Below the pieces are notes generated by a model, which did no database searches, was not told the origin of the DNA, and worked only from the letters and a program-made list of their open reading frames with translations. DNA of 64,000 nucleotides from contig NZ_CP031727.1 in NCBI RefSeq assembly GCF_008806955.1, forward strand, positions 2,184,001 to 2,248,000, read 5' to 3'. Each line of letters begins with the position of its first letter. The stretch's first letter is position 1. The position numbers and the translations under genes are program-made. Shown piece by piece: positions 8,523 through 17,995 of the stretch. This DNA comes from Cellvibrio sp. KY-YJ-3 (lineage in GTDB: Bacteria; Pseudomonadota; Gammaproteobacteria; Pseudomonadales; Cellvibrionaceae).

Positions 8523-9020
8523 ATGGCGCGTTTAATTATGAAATCCCTGGTGGTGCTGGTATTGATGATCGGCATTGGCAATTATTTGGTTTATCTCAAA
8601 ACCGGGCAGATGCCGCTGCGCGATATGCATGCGCGTATGGGCGATGATTGGCTAGCCGATCTGCGTGAGTTGCTGTCCGATAAGTTGTCACCGAATCAGT
8701 TGGCAGCCGATGCCAAAGAAGCCATGGAAAGCGTGTCTGACAAGGTATCTAAGCCGGAAACACCTGCGCCCACCAAAGTCTATAAATGGACGGATGCAAA
8801 CGGCCAAGTACATTTTGGTGATAAACCCCTCGCCAGTGACGCCGAGCAAATTGAAGTCGATACGCGCAATGCCATTTCTGCGCCCGAGTCTTCCGGTTGG
8901 TCTAAGCCCGAACCCACATCCGAACAAGTGGCTACCGATACCTCATCGCCGCTGGAAAAAGCTCGCGCCGCGGCCGAAGCAATGAAACAGCGCGTACAAC
9001 AACAGGAGCAGGCGCAATAG
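8523..9020 (+). CDS. DUF4124 domain protein, membrane-anchored
   Basis: A 165-residue protein with one N-terminal hydrophobic segment (about residues 6-24, KSLVVLVLMIGIGNYLVYL) acting as an anchor or uncleaved signal. A DUF4124 domain follows at about 80-108 with its hallmark YKWTDANGQVHFGDKP. The tail is rich in Ala, Glu and Gln and probably unstructured or coiled. DUF4124 proteins are common in gammaproteobacteria and face the periplasm; their function is unknown. A strong Shine-Dalgarno (AAGGAA) precedes the ATG, and the gene ends seven bases before mtgA, so the two are probably one transcription unit, hinting at a cell-wall role. Confidence 0.85.
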   Translation: MARLIMKSLVVLVLMIGIGNYLVYLKTGQMPLRDMHARMGDDWLADLRELLSDKLSPNQLAADAKEAMESVSDKVSKPETPAPTKVYKWTDANGQVHFGDKPLASDAEQIEVDTRNAISAPESSGWSKPEPTSEQVATDTSSPLEKARAAAEAMKQRVQQQEQAQ

Positions 9021-9026
9021 CCCGCA

Positions 9027-9719
9027 ATGAAAATATTCTGGCGCACCACTTGGCGAGTTCTCAAATGGCTAATCTTATTGGTGTTGGCCTATCAGTTATG
9101 GTTTTTCGCCCATATTCTTGTGTGGAAATGGGTGAATCCGGGTGCGACGAGTTTTATGTCGATTCGGCTGGATGAGCTGCGCGAGCAAAATTCCAAGGCA
9201 GAGTTGAAACATCAATGGGTAGATTATTCGCACATATCCTCCCATCTCAAACGCGCAGTAGTGGCCGCAGAAGATGACCGTTTTATGCAGCATCAAGGTT
9301 TTGATTTGCGCGGGATAGAACAGGCGCTGAAAAAGAATCAACGCAAAGGCAAATCCGTCGCCGGGGGGTCATCCATTACCCAGCAGCTTGCTAAAAACTT
9401 GTTTTTATCACCGTCTCGCTCTTACCTGCGCAAAGGGCAGGAGGCGGTTATCGCACTCATGATTGAGCTGCTGTGGGATAAGCGCCGCATTTTGGAGGTG
9501 TATTTAAATGTGGTGGAGTGGGGCAATGGCGTGTTTGGTGCTGAAGCAGCCGCGCGTCATTACTATCGTGTTCCTGCATCGCAGATAGGGCCATCGGCAG
9601 CGGCGCGCATGGCGGTTATGTTGCCCAATCCCCGTCAATATGAAAAAGCCATGCCCGCATGGGTGATCCGGCATGCCTCTCGCGTGCAGGCGCGGATGCG
9701 TAATTCGCAGATTCCCTAA
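9027..9719 (+). CDS. mtgA: Monofunctional peptidoglycan glycosyltransferase MtgA
   Basis: Polymerises lipid II into glycan strands at the outer face of the inner membrane. The 230-residue protein has one N-terminal transmembrane segment (about 11-33) and a GT51 domain. The catalytic motif is EDDRFMQHQGFD (about 73-84, first Glu catalytic). It is followed by GGSSITQQLAKNLFL and by KRRILEVYLNVVEWG with GVFGAEAAARHYY, the standard glycosyltransferase blocks. No transpeptidase domain follows, which separates it from the bifunctional PBP1 enzymes. Length is typical of MtgA. It is directly downstream of the DUF4124 gene. Confidence 0.96.
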   Translation: MKIFWRTTWRVLKWLILLVLAYQLWFFAHILVWKWVNPGATSFMSIRLDELREQNSKAELKHQWVDYSHISSHLKRAVVAAEDDRFMQHQGFDLRGIEQALKKNQRKGKSVAGGSSITQQLAKNLFLSPSRSYLRKGQEAVIALMIELLWDKRRILEVYLNVVEWGNGVFGAEAAARHYYRVPASQIGPSAAARMAVMLPNPRQYEKAMPAWVIRHASRVQARMRNSQIP

Positions 9720-9900
9720 GCTGCCCCCTTTAAATTCGTACACCCGCAACCATATTTGCCGGCGCGCGGTTCTTGCGCCGTTCTTGTATGGTGCGGTTCT
9801 CGCCGCACGGGTTTTGCGTTACAATCGCGACCCTTTTGGGGTCTTGGTATCCTGTTTAGCTAATTGTTGTAACTATCTTGTTGTAACCGAGGTGATAGAC

Positions 9901-10146
9901 GTGCCTATTTATGAATACCAATGTGAATCTTGCAGCCATAACCTTGAAGCCCTGCAAAAGTTGAGTGATGCCCCCTTGGTGGATTGTCCCGCCTGCGGCA
10001 AATCCAGCCTCAAAAAACAAATTTCAGCCGCTGGTTTCCGCTTGTCGGGCGGCGGCTGGTACGAGACCGATTTTAAATCGGGCAAGAAAAAGAATATCGC
10101 TGGCGATGCGGGCAGTTCTGGCTCTGGGACAACTGCTGCCAGCTAA
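9901..10146 (+). CDS. FmdB-family zinc-ribbon protein
   Basis: An 81-residue protein beginning [16 protein letters not shown], the characteristic start of the FmdB/CxxC_CXXC_SSSS regulatory-protein family. Two cysteine pairs, CESC (about 8-11) and CPAC (about 33-36), form a zinc ribbon; the C-terminus is a Gly/Ser/Thr-rich tail. Translation is read from a GTG at 9901; longer frames starting upstream lack the family N-terminus and are not believed. Its position immediately before aspS is a recurrent arrangement in Pseudomonas-like genomes. Its biochemical role is not established. Confidence 0.88.
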   Translation: MPIYEYQCESCSHNLEALQKLSDAPLVDCPACGKSSLKKQISAAGFRLSGGGWYETDFKSGKKKNIAGDAGSSGSGTTAAS

Positions 10147-10159
10147 ACCGGTCAAGCTT

Positions 10160-10193
10160 AACCTTGGGGGCGACAGATGTCGCCCCCAAGGTT
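10160..10193 (+). other. 16-bp perfect hairpin between fmdB and aspS
   Basis: AACCTTGGGGGCGACA and its exact reverse complement are separated by two bases, starting 13 bases after the fmdB-family stop. The stem is very stable but no U tract follows, so it could end or protect the upstream mRNA or act as a small palindromic repeat. aspS starts about 50 bases later. Confidence 0.7.
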
Positions 10194-10244
10194 CATAGAA
10201 CACTTTCATACAAATACTTTACTTATAAACATCAGGAACTCGCT

Positions 10245-12050
10245 ATGCGCAGCCAATACTGTGGCGCTTTAAATGCCTCGTTTATCGATCAAGAAGTGAC
10301 CCTCTGTGGATGGGTTGATCGTCGTCGTGATCACGGTGGTGTGATCTTTATCGACCTGCGCGACCGCGAAGGTATTGTGCAAGTGGTGTTCGATCCGGAT
10401 GCAAAAGAGAATTTTGCCCTGGCGGATAAAGTGCGCGGCGAATACGTATTGCAATTGACTGGCAAAGTGCGTGCCCGTGCGCCGTCCACCGTTAACCCGA
10501 ATATGGCAACTGGCGAGATCGAAGTTTACGGTACTGCGCTGACTATTCTGAACGAAGCGGAAACCATGCCTTTCCCATTGGATTCATACTCCAACGTGGG
10601 TGAAGAGACCCGTTTGAAGTATCGCTTCCTCGATTTGCGCCGCACTGAAATGCAGAAAAACCTGCGTTTCCGCAGCAAAGTGACCAGCGTGATCCGCAAC
10701 TATCTGGACCGCAACGGCTTCCTCGATGTTGAGACTCCAATCCTGACTCGCGCTACGCCAGAAGGTGCGCGCGATTACTTGGTGCCATCGCGTACTCACG
10801 ACGGTAAATTCTTTGCGCTGCCGCAATCGCCCCAGTTGTTCAAGCAGCTGTTGATGGTGGCTGGTTATGACCGCTACTACCAAATCGCCAAGTGCTTCCG
10901 CGACGAAGACTTGCGTGCTGACCGTCAGCCGGAATTTACCCAGATCGACATCGAAACCTCATTCATGTCGCAAGACCAGATCATGCAAATTACCGAAGGC
11001 ATGTTTCGCGAATTGTTCAAAGATTTGCTTGGCGTAGAGTTTGCCGCAATCAATCACATGCCGTTCTCGGAAGCGATTGCCAAATACGGTTCAGACAAGC
11101 CGGACATGCGTATCCCGTTGGAGCTGGTTGATATCAAAGACCTGGTTACCGAAGTGGATTTCAAAGTCTTCGCCGGTCCAGCTAATGATCCAAAATCCCG
11201 CGTTACTGCACTGAAAGTTCCCGGCGGTAATGAGAAGTTGACCCGTAAACAAATCGACGATTACACCAAGTTTGTTGGTATCTACGGCGCTAAAGGTTTG
11301 GCGTACATCAAGGTCAACGACAAGTCTGATCTGGAAGAAGGTTTGCAATCACCCATCGTGAAAAATTTGCCAGTGCCAGTGCGCGCGGCCATTTTGGATC
11401 GCGTTGGTGCTGAAAACGGCGACCTGATTTTCTTCGGCGCTGACAAACATAAAGTAGTCACCGAAGCCTTGGGTGCACTGCGCTGCAAACTGGGTGCAGA
11501 TCTTGAGTTGTACACCACGCAGTGGGCTCCACTTTGGGTGGTTGATTTCCCGATGTTTGAAGAGGATGACAAAGGCGGCTGGACATCCATTCACCACCCG
11601 TTCACTTCACCCAGCTGTACTCCAGAAGAGTTGGTTGCAAACCCAGGCGCGGCCTTGTCCCGTGCTTACGATTTGGTACTGAACGGTACTGAGTTGGGTG
11701 GTGGTTCGGTGCGTATCCACTCATCGACCATGCAACAAGCGGTATTTAAAATCCTTGGTATTTCACCGGAAGAGCAACGCGAAAAGTTTGGCTTCCTGCT
11801 CGACGCACTTGCCTACGGCGCACCACCACACGGCGGTTTGGCGTTCGGTTTGGATCGTCTGATTATGTTGATGGTGGGCGCAAGCTCAATCCGTGACGTT
11901 ATCGCTTTCCCCAAAACTCAAAGCGCTGCCTGTGTGATGACAGATGCACCTGGCACGGTAGACGAACTGCAATTGCGGGATCTGCACATCCGCTTGCGCA
12001 AGAAAGAAAAAGCAGTAGTTGCCGAAGATGCCCCCGAATACGGCATGTAA
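10245..12050 (+). CDS. aspS: Aspartyl-tRNA synthetase AspS
   Basis: Charges tRNA-Asp (class II synthetase). It reads as 601 residues from the ATG at 10245, which has AGGA eight bases upstream; an in-frame ATG 27 codons earlier falls inside the preceding hairpin and is not used. Order of domains: N-terminal OB-fold anticodon-binding domain ([24 protein letters not shown], about 18-41), class II motif 2 region ([16 protein letters not shown], about 216-231), the bacterial GAD insertion (about 280-420), and motif 3 ([13 protein letters not shown], about 530-542). Length is normal for the bacterial type. A terminator follows the stop. Confidence 0.98.
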   Translation: MRSQYCGALNASFIDQEVTLCGWVDRRRDHGGVIFIDLRDREGIVQVVFDPDAKENFALADKVRGEYVLQLTGKVRARAPSTVNPNMATGEIEVYGTALTILNEAETMPFPLDSYSNVGEETRLKYRFLDLRRTEMQKNLRFRSKVTSVIRNYLDRNGFLDVETPILTRATPEGARDYLVPSRTHDGKFFALPQSPQLFKQLLMVAGYDRYYQIAKCFRDEDLRADRQPEFTQIDIETSFMSQDQIMQITEGMFRELFKDLLGVEFAAINHMPFSEAIAKYGSDKPDMRIPLELVDIKDLVTEVDFKVFAGPANDPKSRVTALKVPGGNEKLTRKQIDDYTKFVGIYGAKGLAYIKVNDKSDLEEGLQSPIVKNLPVPVRAAILDRVGAENGDLIFFGADKHKVVTEALGALRCKLGADLELYTTQWAPLWVVDFPMFEEDDKGGWTSIHHPFTSPSCTPEELVANPGAALSRAYDLVLNGTELGGGSVRIHSSTMQQAVFKILGISPEEQREKFGFLLDALAYGAPPHGGLAFGLDRLIMLMVGASSIRDVIAFPKTQSAACVMTDAPGTVDELQLRDLHIRLRKKEKAVVAEDAPEYGM

Positions 12051-12064
12051 CTTTTGTTGATCTG

Positions 12065-12093
12065 AAAAGGGTGGGCATTGCCCGCCCTTTTTT
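12065..12093 (+). terminator. Intrinsic terminator after aspS
   Basis: The stem AAGGGTGGGC / GCCCGCCCTT (one G-T pair) with an ATT loop is followed by a run of T, 15 bases after the aspS stop. Confidence 0.88.
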
Positions 12094-12132
12094 ATTCCCC
12101 CATGTTAATAATCTGCAAGTTGGAGCTGTGCA

Positions 12133-12876
12133 ATGGCCGGACATTCCAAATGGGCAAACATGAAACACCGCAAGGCGCGTCAGGACGCCAAGCGTACAAA
12201 AATATTCACCAAAATTATCCGCGAATTAACCGTCGCTGCCAAAGGTGGAGCGAATCCCGCCGACAACCCGCGCCTGCGCGCGGCGGTTGAAAAAGCTTAC
12301 TTAAACAATCTCAAAAAAGACGTGGTCGAACGCGCTATAGCCCGCGGTGCCGGCACCAACGAATCCGATGCTTACGAAGAGCTGACTTATGAAGGCTACG
12401 GTGTAAACGGTGTCGCCTTTATCGTTGAGTGCATGACTGATAATCGCAACCGTACCGCAGGTGATGTTCGTCATGCGTTTGACAAAAAGGGCGGCAATCT
12501 CGGCACTAGCGGTTCTGTTGCCTACCTATTTGCGCGCAAAGGCCAAATCAGTTTTGAGCCCGGTATCAACGAAGACGCTTTGATGGAAGCTGCACTCGAA
12601 GCGGGTGCTGATGATGTGGTGATTAATGATGACGGCTCGGCCGATGTGATGACAGCCTTCGAGGATTTTTTCCGCGTAAAAGATGCGCTCGCCAGCGCTG
12701 GGTTAACCCCAGTCTCGGCTGAAATTACCCAGATTCCCTCGCTCACAGTCAATCTCGACAAAGAGGCCGCCGAAAAAATTCTTGCCTTGATTGACGCACT
12801 CGAAGATTTGGATGATGTGCAAAACGTCTATACCAATGCGGATATTGCCGAAGAAATTATGGAGCAGATTGGTTAA
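12133..12876 (+). CDS. yebC: YebC/TACO1-family protein
   Basis: Starts [21 protein letters not shown], the invariant N-terminus of the YebC/PmpR family, and keeps the family blocks [36 protein letters not shown] and [15 protein letters not shown]. It is 247 residues, the usual length. Bacterial YebC proteins were first described as transcriptional regulators (PmpR of Pseudomonas) and more recently as translation factors that relieve stalling, like mitochondrial TACO1. In many gammaproteobacteria the gene lies between aspS and ruvC, exactly as here, with one extra gene (12983) inserted before ruvC. Confidence 0.95.
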   Translation: MAGHSKWANMKHRKARQDAKRTKIFTKIIRELTVAAKGGANPADNPRLRAAVEKAYLNNLKKDVVERAIARGAGTNESDAYEELTYEGYGVNGVAFIVECMTDNRNRTAGDVRHAFDKKGGNLGTSGSVAYLFARKGQISFEPGINEDALMEAALEAGADDVVINDDGSADVMTAFEDFFRVKDALASAGLTPVSAEITQIPSLTVNLDKEAAEKILALIDALEDLDDVQNVYTNADIAEEIMEQIG

Positions 12877-12982
12877 CTCGTATCTCCTTGGTACACAAAG
12901 TCGCCATGTCGTATTGCTGTCGTATACAAAACGATAGATATAGCGAAATCTGGCGGCTTTTAATCAAAGCGAGGCAAGTGTC

Positions 12983-13597
12983 ATGGATATGAAAATCAAT
13001 CATAAGTTACTCCGTCGGCAGCGCGAACAGCGTGCCTGGACTCAAAATCAGCTCGCCGAAGTTGCCAGCTTGAGTATGCGTACAGTGCAACGCATAGAGC
13101 GCAATGGTATTGCAGCCAAAGAGTCTGCCATGGCGTTGGCGAGTGCATTGGATATGGACTTGGCCGACTTATTAATACAATCAAATTCAAGCTCCACTCG
13201 GCACACCAGTAATAGCCGCTGGTGGGGGTTGGTGGGAATTCTTACCTCATTAATCGTTTCTCTGGGGTGGTGGTCAACAGCAGCAGCTGAACAGGTGATG
13301 ATTAATTTATCGGTAAAGGCAGAATCTGGTGCCAGTACCGAGGGTGAAATGCAATTCCTGAATGAGCTGGGGGCGCAGAGCGAGGTAAGGTTTAATCAGC
13401 AATTTCGCTTGCTTTTAACAGCTGTTCGCCACAATCAGGGGTTGCTGTTGTCGACAGAAATATATGATTTCATTGATGGCGATTACCTATTGATTTCGTC
13501 CCCCTCCATCCTGATTGCGGATAACGAATTGGCCGCAATCCATGTGGATACCCATTCCAGCGGTCGGTTGCAGCTGAGCTTTAAATCTGATTTTTAA
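12983..13597 (+). CDS. XRE-type HTH protein with a transmembrane segment and unknown C-terminal domain
   Basis: A 204-residue protein with an N-terminal helix-turn-helix of the Cro/C1 (XRE) type: LRRQREQRAWTQNQLAEVAS then SMRTVQRIER (about residues 10-40). A low-complexity Ser/Thr linker (about 67-78) leads to one hydrophobic segment (WWGLVGILTSLIVSLGWW, about 80-97). The remaining 105 residues, predicted periplasmic, form a beta-rich domain I do not recognise. The design, DNA-binding head in the cytoplasm with a sensor outside, suggests a one-component transmembrane regulator such as ToxR or RodZ types, but it lacks RodZ motifs. The ATG at 12983 has GAGG eight bases upstream. It interrupts the usual yebC-ruvC order. 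Confidence 0.75.
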   Translation: MDMKINHKLLRRQREQRAWTQNQLAEVASLSMRTVQRIERNGIAAKESAMALASALDMDLADLLIQSNSSSTRHTSNSRWWGLVGILTSLIVSLGWWSTAAAEQVMINLSVKAESGASTEGEMQFLNELGAQSEVRFNQQFRLLLTAVRHNQGLLLSTEIYDFIDGDYLLISSPSILIADNELAAIHVDTHSSGRLQLSFKSDF

Positions 13598-13665
13598 TTT
13601 CACCCTTGCACCTACAGATATTGCATGCAACACTGCGCCATAACTACTGTATATAGATACAACCT

Positions 13666-14187
13666 ATGGCGCTTATCCTCGGTATAGACCCCGGCTCCCG
13701 CAAAACCGGATTTGGCATTATTAATGTCATCGGTAGCAAGCAGGAATACATCACCAGCGGCGTTATTCGTATGAAGGATACGGATGAATTGCCCGCACGC
13801 CTCAAAGTCATCTTCGATTCTCTGACCCACATCATTGAGCAATATTGCCCACAGGAAATGGCGATCGAGCAGGTGTTTATGGCCAAAAATGCGTCATCTG
13901 CATTGAAGCTGGGACAGGCACGTGGCGCAGCGATTGTTGCCGCTACCGCGCTAAATGTACCGGTTTCAGAGTATGAGGCGCGCAAAGTGAAACAATCCGT
14001 AGTGGGTAATGGTGCGGCCGATAAACTGCAGGTGCAGCATATGGTGAAAACATTGTTGCGCTTGCCCGCCGCACCGCAAGAAGATGCGGCCGATGCATTG
14101 GCTGTAGCCCTTTGCCATGCCAATACTCGCGATCACTTAATTCGTATGGCGGGCTCGTCCAGTTTCCGTCGTGGACGCATTGTTTAA
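13666..14187 (+). CDS. ruvC: Holliday junction resolvase RuvC
   Basis: Endonuclease that cuts Holliday junctions as part of the RuvABC complex. At 173 residues it has the family's normal size. The RNase H-like acidic site is visible: [14 protein letters not shown] (Asp7), MAIEQVF (Glu about 66) and [14 protein letters not shown] (two Asp near 138-141). It is the first gene of ruvCAB, with 51 bases before ruvA. Confidence 0.97.
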   Translation: MALILGIDPGSRKTGFGIINVIGSKQEYITSGVIRMKDTDELPARLKVIFDSLTHIIEQYCPQEMAIEQVFMAKNASSALKLGQARGAAIVAATALNVPVSEYEARKVKQSVVGNGAADKLQVQHMVKTLLRLPAAPQEDAADALAVALCHANTRDHLIRMAGSSSFRRGRIV

Positions 14188-14238
14188 CATTTGTCTATTG
14201 AATCGAGAATACAAACAAGTCATTAGAAGAGAAGCATT

Positions 14239-14853
14239 ATGATTGGACGCTTGCGTGGAACATTAGTGGAAAAACAGCCTCCTTATTTGCTCTTGGATGT
14301 GCAGGGAGTGGGGTATGAGTTGCAAGCACCTATGACGACTTTTTATCGCCTGCCTGCGATTGGTCAGGATGTAGTGTTGCATACCCACTTATCCATCACT
14401 GAAAATTTGCACCAGTTATTTGGGTTTGCTGAGCAGCGTGATCGCTCGCTATTTCGCACGCTCATAAAAGTGAATGGTGTTGGCCCTAAATTGGCCATTT
14501 CTATTTTGTCGGGTATGGAGGCGGATGATATTGCCCGCTGTGTGCGTGACGATAATATTACCGCGTTGACGAAAGTCCCTGGAATTGGCAAAAAGACGGC
14601 CGAGCGTTTGGTCATTGAGTTGCGCGATCGCCTGAAAAATTGGGATATGCCGCAAAATGATTTGCTTGCGCATAGTGAGATCCAAAGTATTGCGACGGAT
14701 AACGATATCTTTGCCGAAGCTGAAAGCGCCTTGATTGCTCTAGGTTACAAACCCGCTGATGCCGCGAAAATGGTTTCCCTGGCGGCCAAACAGAAGCCTG
14801 ATGCAACCAGCGAAGAGTTAATTCGTATGTCGCTGCGCGCTATCGCTGGATAA
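14239..14853 (+). CDS. ruvA: Holliday junction DNA-binding protein RuvA
   Basis: Tetrameric junction-binding platform for the RuvB motor. Its 204 residues contain the N-terminal OB fold (MIGRLRGTLVEKQPPYLLLDVQGVGYEL), the helix-hairpin-helix pair (LIKVNGVGPKLAISILSG near 75-92 and ITALTKVPGIGKKTAERLVIEL near 108-129), and the C-terminal RuvB-contact domain (ESALIALGYKPADAAKMV near 162-179). AGAGAAG precedes the ATG. It is the middle gene of ruvCAB and is separated from ruvB by 21 bases. Confidence 0.97.
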   Translation: MIGRLRGTLVEKQPPYLLLDVQGVGYELQAPMTTFYRLPAIGQDVVLHTHLSITENLHQLFGFAEQRDRSLFRTLIKVNGVGPKLAISILSGMEADDIARCVRDDNITALTKVPGIGKKTAERLVIELRDRLKNWDMPQNDLLAHSEIQSIATDNDIFAEAESALIALGYKPADAAKMVSLAAKQKPDATSEELIRMSLRAIAG

Positions 14854-14874
14854 TTTTTAGCAGGTTAAATAACG

Positions 14875-15900
14875 ATGATTGAAACCGATCGCCTGATAGC
14901 CCCTGTTGCCAAAGAGCGCGAGGATCACTTGGATCGCACAGTGCGCCCCAAGTCCTTGACGGATTATGTGGGGCAGCCCGCTGTGCGGGAGCAGATGGAA
15001 ATTTTTATCGGCGCCGCAAAAAAACGCGGCGAGGCATTGGATCACACACTGGTATTTGGTCCGCCTGGACTAGGTAAAACCACGCTTGCCAATATTATCG
15101 CCAACGAGATGAATGTCTCGCTCAAAAGCACCTCCGGCCCAGTGCTGGAAAAGGCGGGCGATTTGGCGGCACTGCTTACCAACCTTGAGCCAGGCGATGT
15201 GCTGTTTATCGATGAGATTCACCGTTTGAGTCCGGTGGTGGAAGAGATACTCTACCCGGCGATGGAGGATTTCCAGCTGGATATCATGATTGGCGAGGGG
15301 CCTGCCGCACGTTCGATTAAACTGGATTTGCCGCAATTTACGCTGGTGGGAGCCACTACACGGGCAGGTTTATTGACCTCACCCTTACGCGATCGTTTTG
15401 GTATTGTTCAGCGTTTGGAGTTTTATAATGTCGCCGATTTGACGCATATCGTGGCGCGTTCATCTGCACTTTTGGGTGTACAAATGGATATTGAAGGTGC
15501 AGCCGAAGTGGCTAAACGCTCGCGTGGAACTCCACGAATTGCGAACCGATTGTTGCGCCGCGTGCGCGATTTTGCCGAAATGAAGGGCGATGGGACTGTC
15601 ACTGCAAAAATGGCTGACAGTGCACTCAATATGCTCAACGTGGATGAGCGTGGTTTCGACCATATGGATCGTCGCTTATTGGCCGCAATGATGCACAATT
15701 TTGATGGTGGTCCTGTTGGTGTAGAAAGTCTTGCTGCCGCAATTAGCGAGGATCGCGGAACTATCGAGGATGTAATAGAGCCTTACCTTATTCAGCAGGG
15801 GTTTATGGCGCGCACACCGCGCGGTCGTATTTTGACCAACAATGCTTACCTTTATTTTGGTGTGCCGGTACCTAAACGATTGCAAGACAGTGCGGAATAA
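14875..15900 (+). CDS. ruvB: Holliday junction branch-migration ATPase RuvB
   Basis: Hexameric AAA+ motor that drives branch migration with RuvA. Its 341 residues carry Walker A (GPPGLGKTT, about 62-70), Walker B ([11 protein letters not shown], about 109-119), sensor 1 ([11 protein letters not shown]), the arginine finger region (SPLRDRFGI) and the C-terminal winged helix ([17 protein letters not shown]). Length is normal. It ends the ruvCAB cluster; the tolQ promoter region follows after 93 bases. Confidence 0.98.
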   Translation: MIETDRLIAPVAKEREDHLDRTVRPKSLTDYVGQPAVREQMEIFIGAAKKRGEALDHTLVFGPPGLGKTTLANIIANEMNVSLKSTSGPVLEKAGDLAALLTNLEPGDVLFIDEIHRLSPVVEEILYPAMEDFQLDIMIGEGPAARSIKLDLPQFTLVGATTRAGLLTSPLRDRFGIVQRLEFYNVADLTHIVARSSALLGVQMDIEGAAEVAKRSRGTPRIANRLLRRVRDFAEMKGDGTVTAKMADSALNMLNVDERGFDHMDRRLLAAMMHNFDGGPVGVESLAAAISEDRGTIEDVIEPYLIQQGFMARTPRGRILTNNAYLYFGVPVPKRLQDSAE

Positions 15901-15993
15901 AGCTCTTATCCAGTCATGAGTATTTCAGCGTACTTTAGGCTATGATGGCCCCTGTTTTTTTCCCAGTTGAACCAGTAAGAGTTAAACATATTT

Positions 15994-16680
15994 ATGTCGG
16001 AAGCTAATCAAAGTCTGTCGATCCTGCACCTCATGCTTGAGGCCAGTTTTTTAGTGCAAATGGTGATGGTGATTCTATTTTTGGCATCAGTCATTTCCTG
16101 GGTCATGATTTTTCAGCGCGAGGTATACCAACGCAAAGCATCTGCCGCGTTTGTGTATTTTGAAAAGCAATTTTGGTCTGGTATCGATTTGAATCAACTC
16201 TATCGCCAAGGTAATAGCCGCAATGAAGCGGTAGAGAGTATTGAAAGTATTTTTCGCGCCGGGTTTAAAGAGTTTACTCGTTTGCGTCAGCAGGCTGGCG
16301 CCGACTCGGATGCAATTATGGAGGGCTCGATGCGTGCCATGCGCGTTGCACTTGCCCGCGAACATGAAAAACTGGAGGAGAATCTGCCATTCCTTGCCAG
16401 CGTGGCTTCAGTTAGCCCCTATATTGGTTTGTTTGGTACTGTGTGGGGCATTATGGTGTCCTTCCTAAATATCGCTAATGCTGGTCAGCCTAGTCTTGCA
16501 ACCGTTGCCCCTGGTATTGCCGAAGCATTGATCGCCACCGCGATGGGGTTGTTTGCCGCAATTCCGGCGGTCTTGGCTTACAACAAATTCTCGGCACGCG
16601 CTGAAAATTTGATGAGTAATTATCAAACCTTTGCTGAAGAATTTTCAGCCATTCTGCATCGCCAGGTTCACAGTAAATAA
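15994..16680 (+). CDS. tolQ: Tol-Pal system proton-channel subunit TolQ
   Basis: Inner-membrane MotA/TolQ/ExbB-family subunit that with TolR converts proton-motive force into movement of TolA. Its 228 residues have three transmembrane segments (about 15-38, 133-156 and 170-192), with the conserved SVSPYIGLFGTVWGIM and GIAEALIATAMGLFAAIPAV blocks in the second and third. A TATGAT hexamer at 15941, about 50 bases upstream, is a plausible -10 for the tol operon. First gene of the colinear tolQRAB-pal-cpoB cluster. Confidence 0.97.
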   Translation: MSEANQSLSILHLMLEASFLVQMVMVILFLASVISWVMIFQREVYQRKASAAFVYFEKQFWSGIDLNQLYRQGNSRNEAVESIESIFRAGFKEFTRLRQQAGADSDAIMEGSMRAMRVALAREHEKLEENLPFLASVASVSPYIGLFGTVWGIMVSFLNIANAGQPSLATVAPGIAEALIATAMGLFAAIPAVLAYNKFSARAENLMSNYQTFAEEFSAILHRQVHSK

Positions 16681-16716
16681 TACTGCGTCACGTTGATTGG
16701 TTAACAGGTTAAAAAC

Positions 16717-17145
16717 ATGTCTGGATTTGGTCCACCGGTAAAAAAGAAACTTAAGGCGGAAATCAATGTGGTTCCGCTTATTGACGTCATGTTGGTATTG
16801 CTGATTGTTTTTATGATTGCCGCACCCATGATGACTCAGGGGATAAAAGTTGAATTGCCACAGGCTGCATCAGAACCAGTTGAGTCAAAAGATGACGAGC
16901 CAATTACGGTATCCGTAAAGGCTGATGGTAGTTATTACATCGATTTGGGTGGTGATCCAGAACAGGCCCGCCCACTTGCCGAAATCAAGTCTATTGTCAG
17001 CAAGGTTCTGGCGGAAAAACCCAACACTCTGGTTTTTGTTCAAGGTGATAAAAAAGTTGAGTATGGTGTCGTTGTTACCTTGATGGGTGAGTTGAAGTTG
17101 GCAGGAGCACCTTCGGTGGGTTTGATTACGGAGCCTCCGCGTTAG
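16717..17145 (+). CDS. tolR: Tol-Pal system subunit TolR
   Basis: ExbD/TolR-family inner-membrane protein of 142 residues. One transmembrane segment near 19-41 contains the functional Asp in VPLIDVMLVLLIVFMI (Asp23). A periplasmic domain follows (SVKADGSYYIDLGG onward) that dimerises and binds peptidoglycan in E. coli. It lies 36 bases after tolQ and seven bases before tolA, consistent with one operon. Confidence 0.96.
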   Translation: MSGFGPPVKKKLKAEINVVPLIDVMLVLLIVFMIAAPMMTQGIKVELPQAASEPVESKDDEPITVSVKADGSYYIDLGGDPEQARPLAEIKSIVSKVLAEKPNTLVFVQGDKKVEYGVVVTLMGELKLAGAPSVGLITEPPR

Positions 17146-17152
17146 GTTTTTT

Positions 17153-17995
17153 ATGAGACTGGAAAAATCATTTTCACTTCCCGTATTTCTAAGTGTCTCG
17201 CTGCACACATTGTTGTTGGTTTTATTTTTAGGTGATTGGAACTTTTTTAAAAAAGAACCGGAACCCTATAAGCCCCATTATGTCACAGCTACTTTGGTTG
17301 ATCTGAAGCCAAAGGCAAAAGCGGCACCGCAACAAACCAAAGAGCAAGTATTGGACTCAAAGGCTTATGAAGATTTAAAAAACAACAAAAAACAGGATGA
17401 GCAGCGCCGTAAAGAAGCTGAGGCTCTCGTGCAGCAGAAAAAAGAGCAGGAGGCGAAAGCTGCAGAAGCAGAAAAGGTAAAACAGCAAAAAGTTAAAGAG
17501 GAACAGGCAAAAATCGCAAAAGCGAAAGCAGAAAAGGAAGCGGCAGAAAAAAAACGCAAGGCAGATGAATTAGCTAAACAAAAAGCAGAGGCAGCTAAAA
17601 AGACCAAGCGCGAACAAGAAGCTCAGGAGGAGCAGCGACGAGTTCAGGCAGCTTTGCAGAAGGAAGCAAAGCACATTAGTGATACTAATGATGATGCCAA
17701 TACTAAAAGCTATGAAGAAATGCTGATTGAGCGTGTACAGCAAAATTGGAGTCGCCCACCCTCTGCAAGAAACGGTCTTGAGGTGGTGTTGGAAGTAAAT
17801 ATGCTTCCTAACGGTATCGTGACTGGTTTGCGTGTTGTCAGGAGTAGTGGTGATCCCGCTTTTGACCGCTCGGCGGAACAGGCTGTGAAAAGGGTTGATC
17901 GTTTCACAGAGGCTATGCAGATTCCCCCTGACATTTTTGAAAAGTATTTTCGTGTATTCAGATTTACATTCAGCCCAGAGGACTTAAGGTCGTGA
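17153..17995 (+). CDS. tolA: Envelope-spanning protein TolA
   Basis: Links the TolQR motor to TolB/Pal across the periplasm, and is needed for outer-membrane constriction at division. Its 280 residues comprise an N-terminal membrane anchor (about 8-25) and a long Ala/Lys/Glu/Gln-rich helical stalk (about 60-175) made of repeated AEKxK and KAEAE-like units. The C-terminal TonB/TolA-type domain begins near SYEEMLIERVQQNWSRPPSA (about 185). The stalk is shorter than that of E. coli TolA (421 residues in total) but similar to pseudomonad forms. Its stop overlaps the tolB GTG start by four bases, indicating coupled translation. Confidence 0.95.
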   Translation: MRLEKSFSLPVFLSVSLHTLLLVLFLGDWNFFKKEPEPYKPHYVTATLVDLKPKAKAAPQQTKEQVLDSKAYEDLKNNKKQDEQRRKEAEALVQQKKEQEAKAAEAEKVKQQKVKEEQAKIAKAKAEKEAAEKKRKADELAKQKAEAAKKTKREQEAQEEQRRVQAALQKEAKHISDTNDDANTKSYEEMLIERVQQNWSRPPSARNGLEVVLEVNMLPNGIVTGLRVVRSSGDPAFDRSAEQAVKRVDRFTEAMQIPPDIFEKYFRVFRFTFSPEDLRS

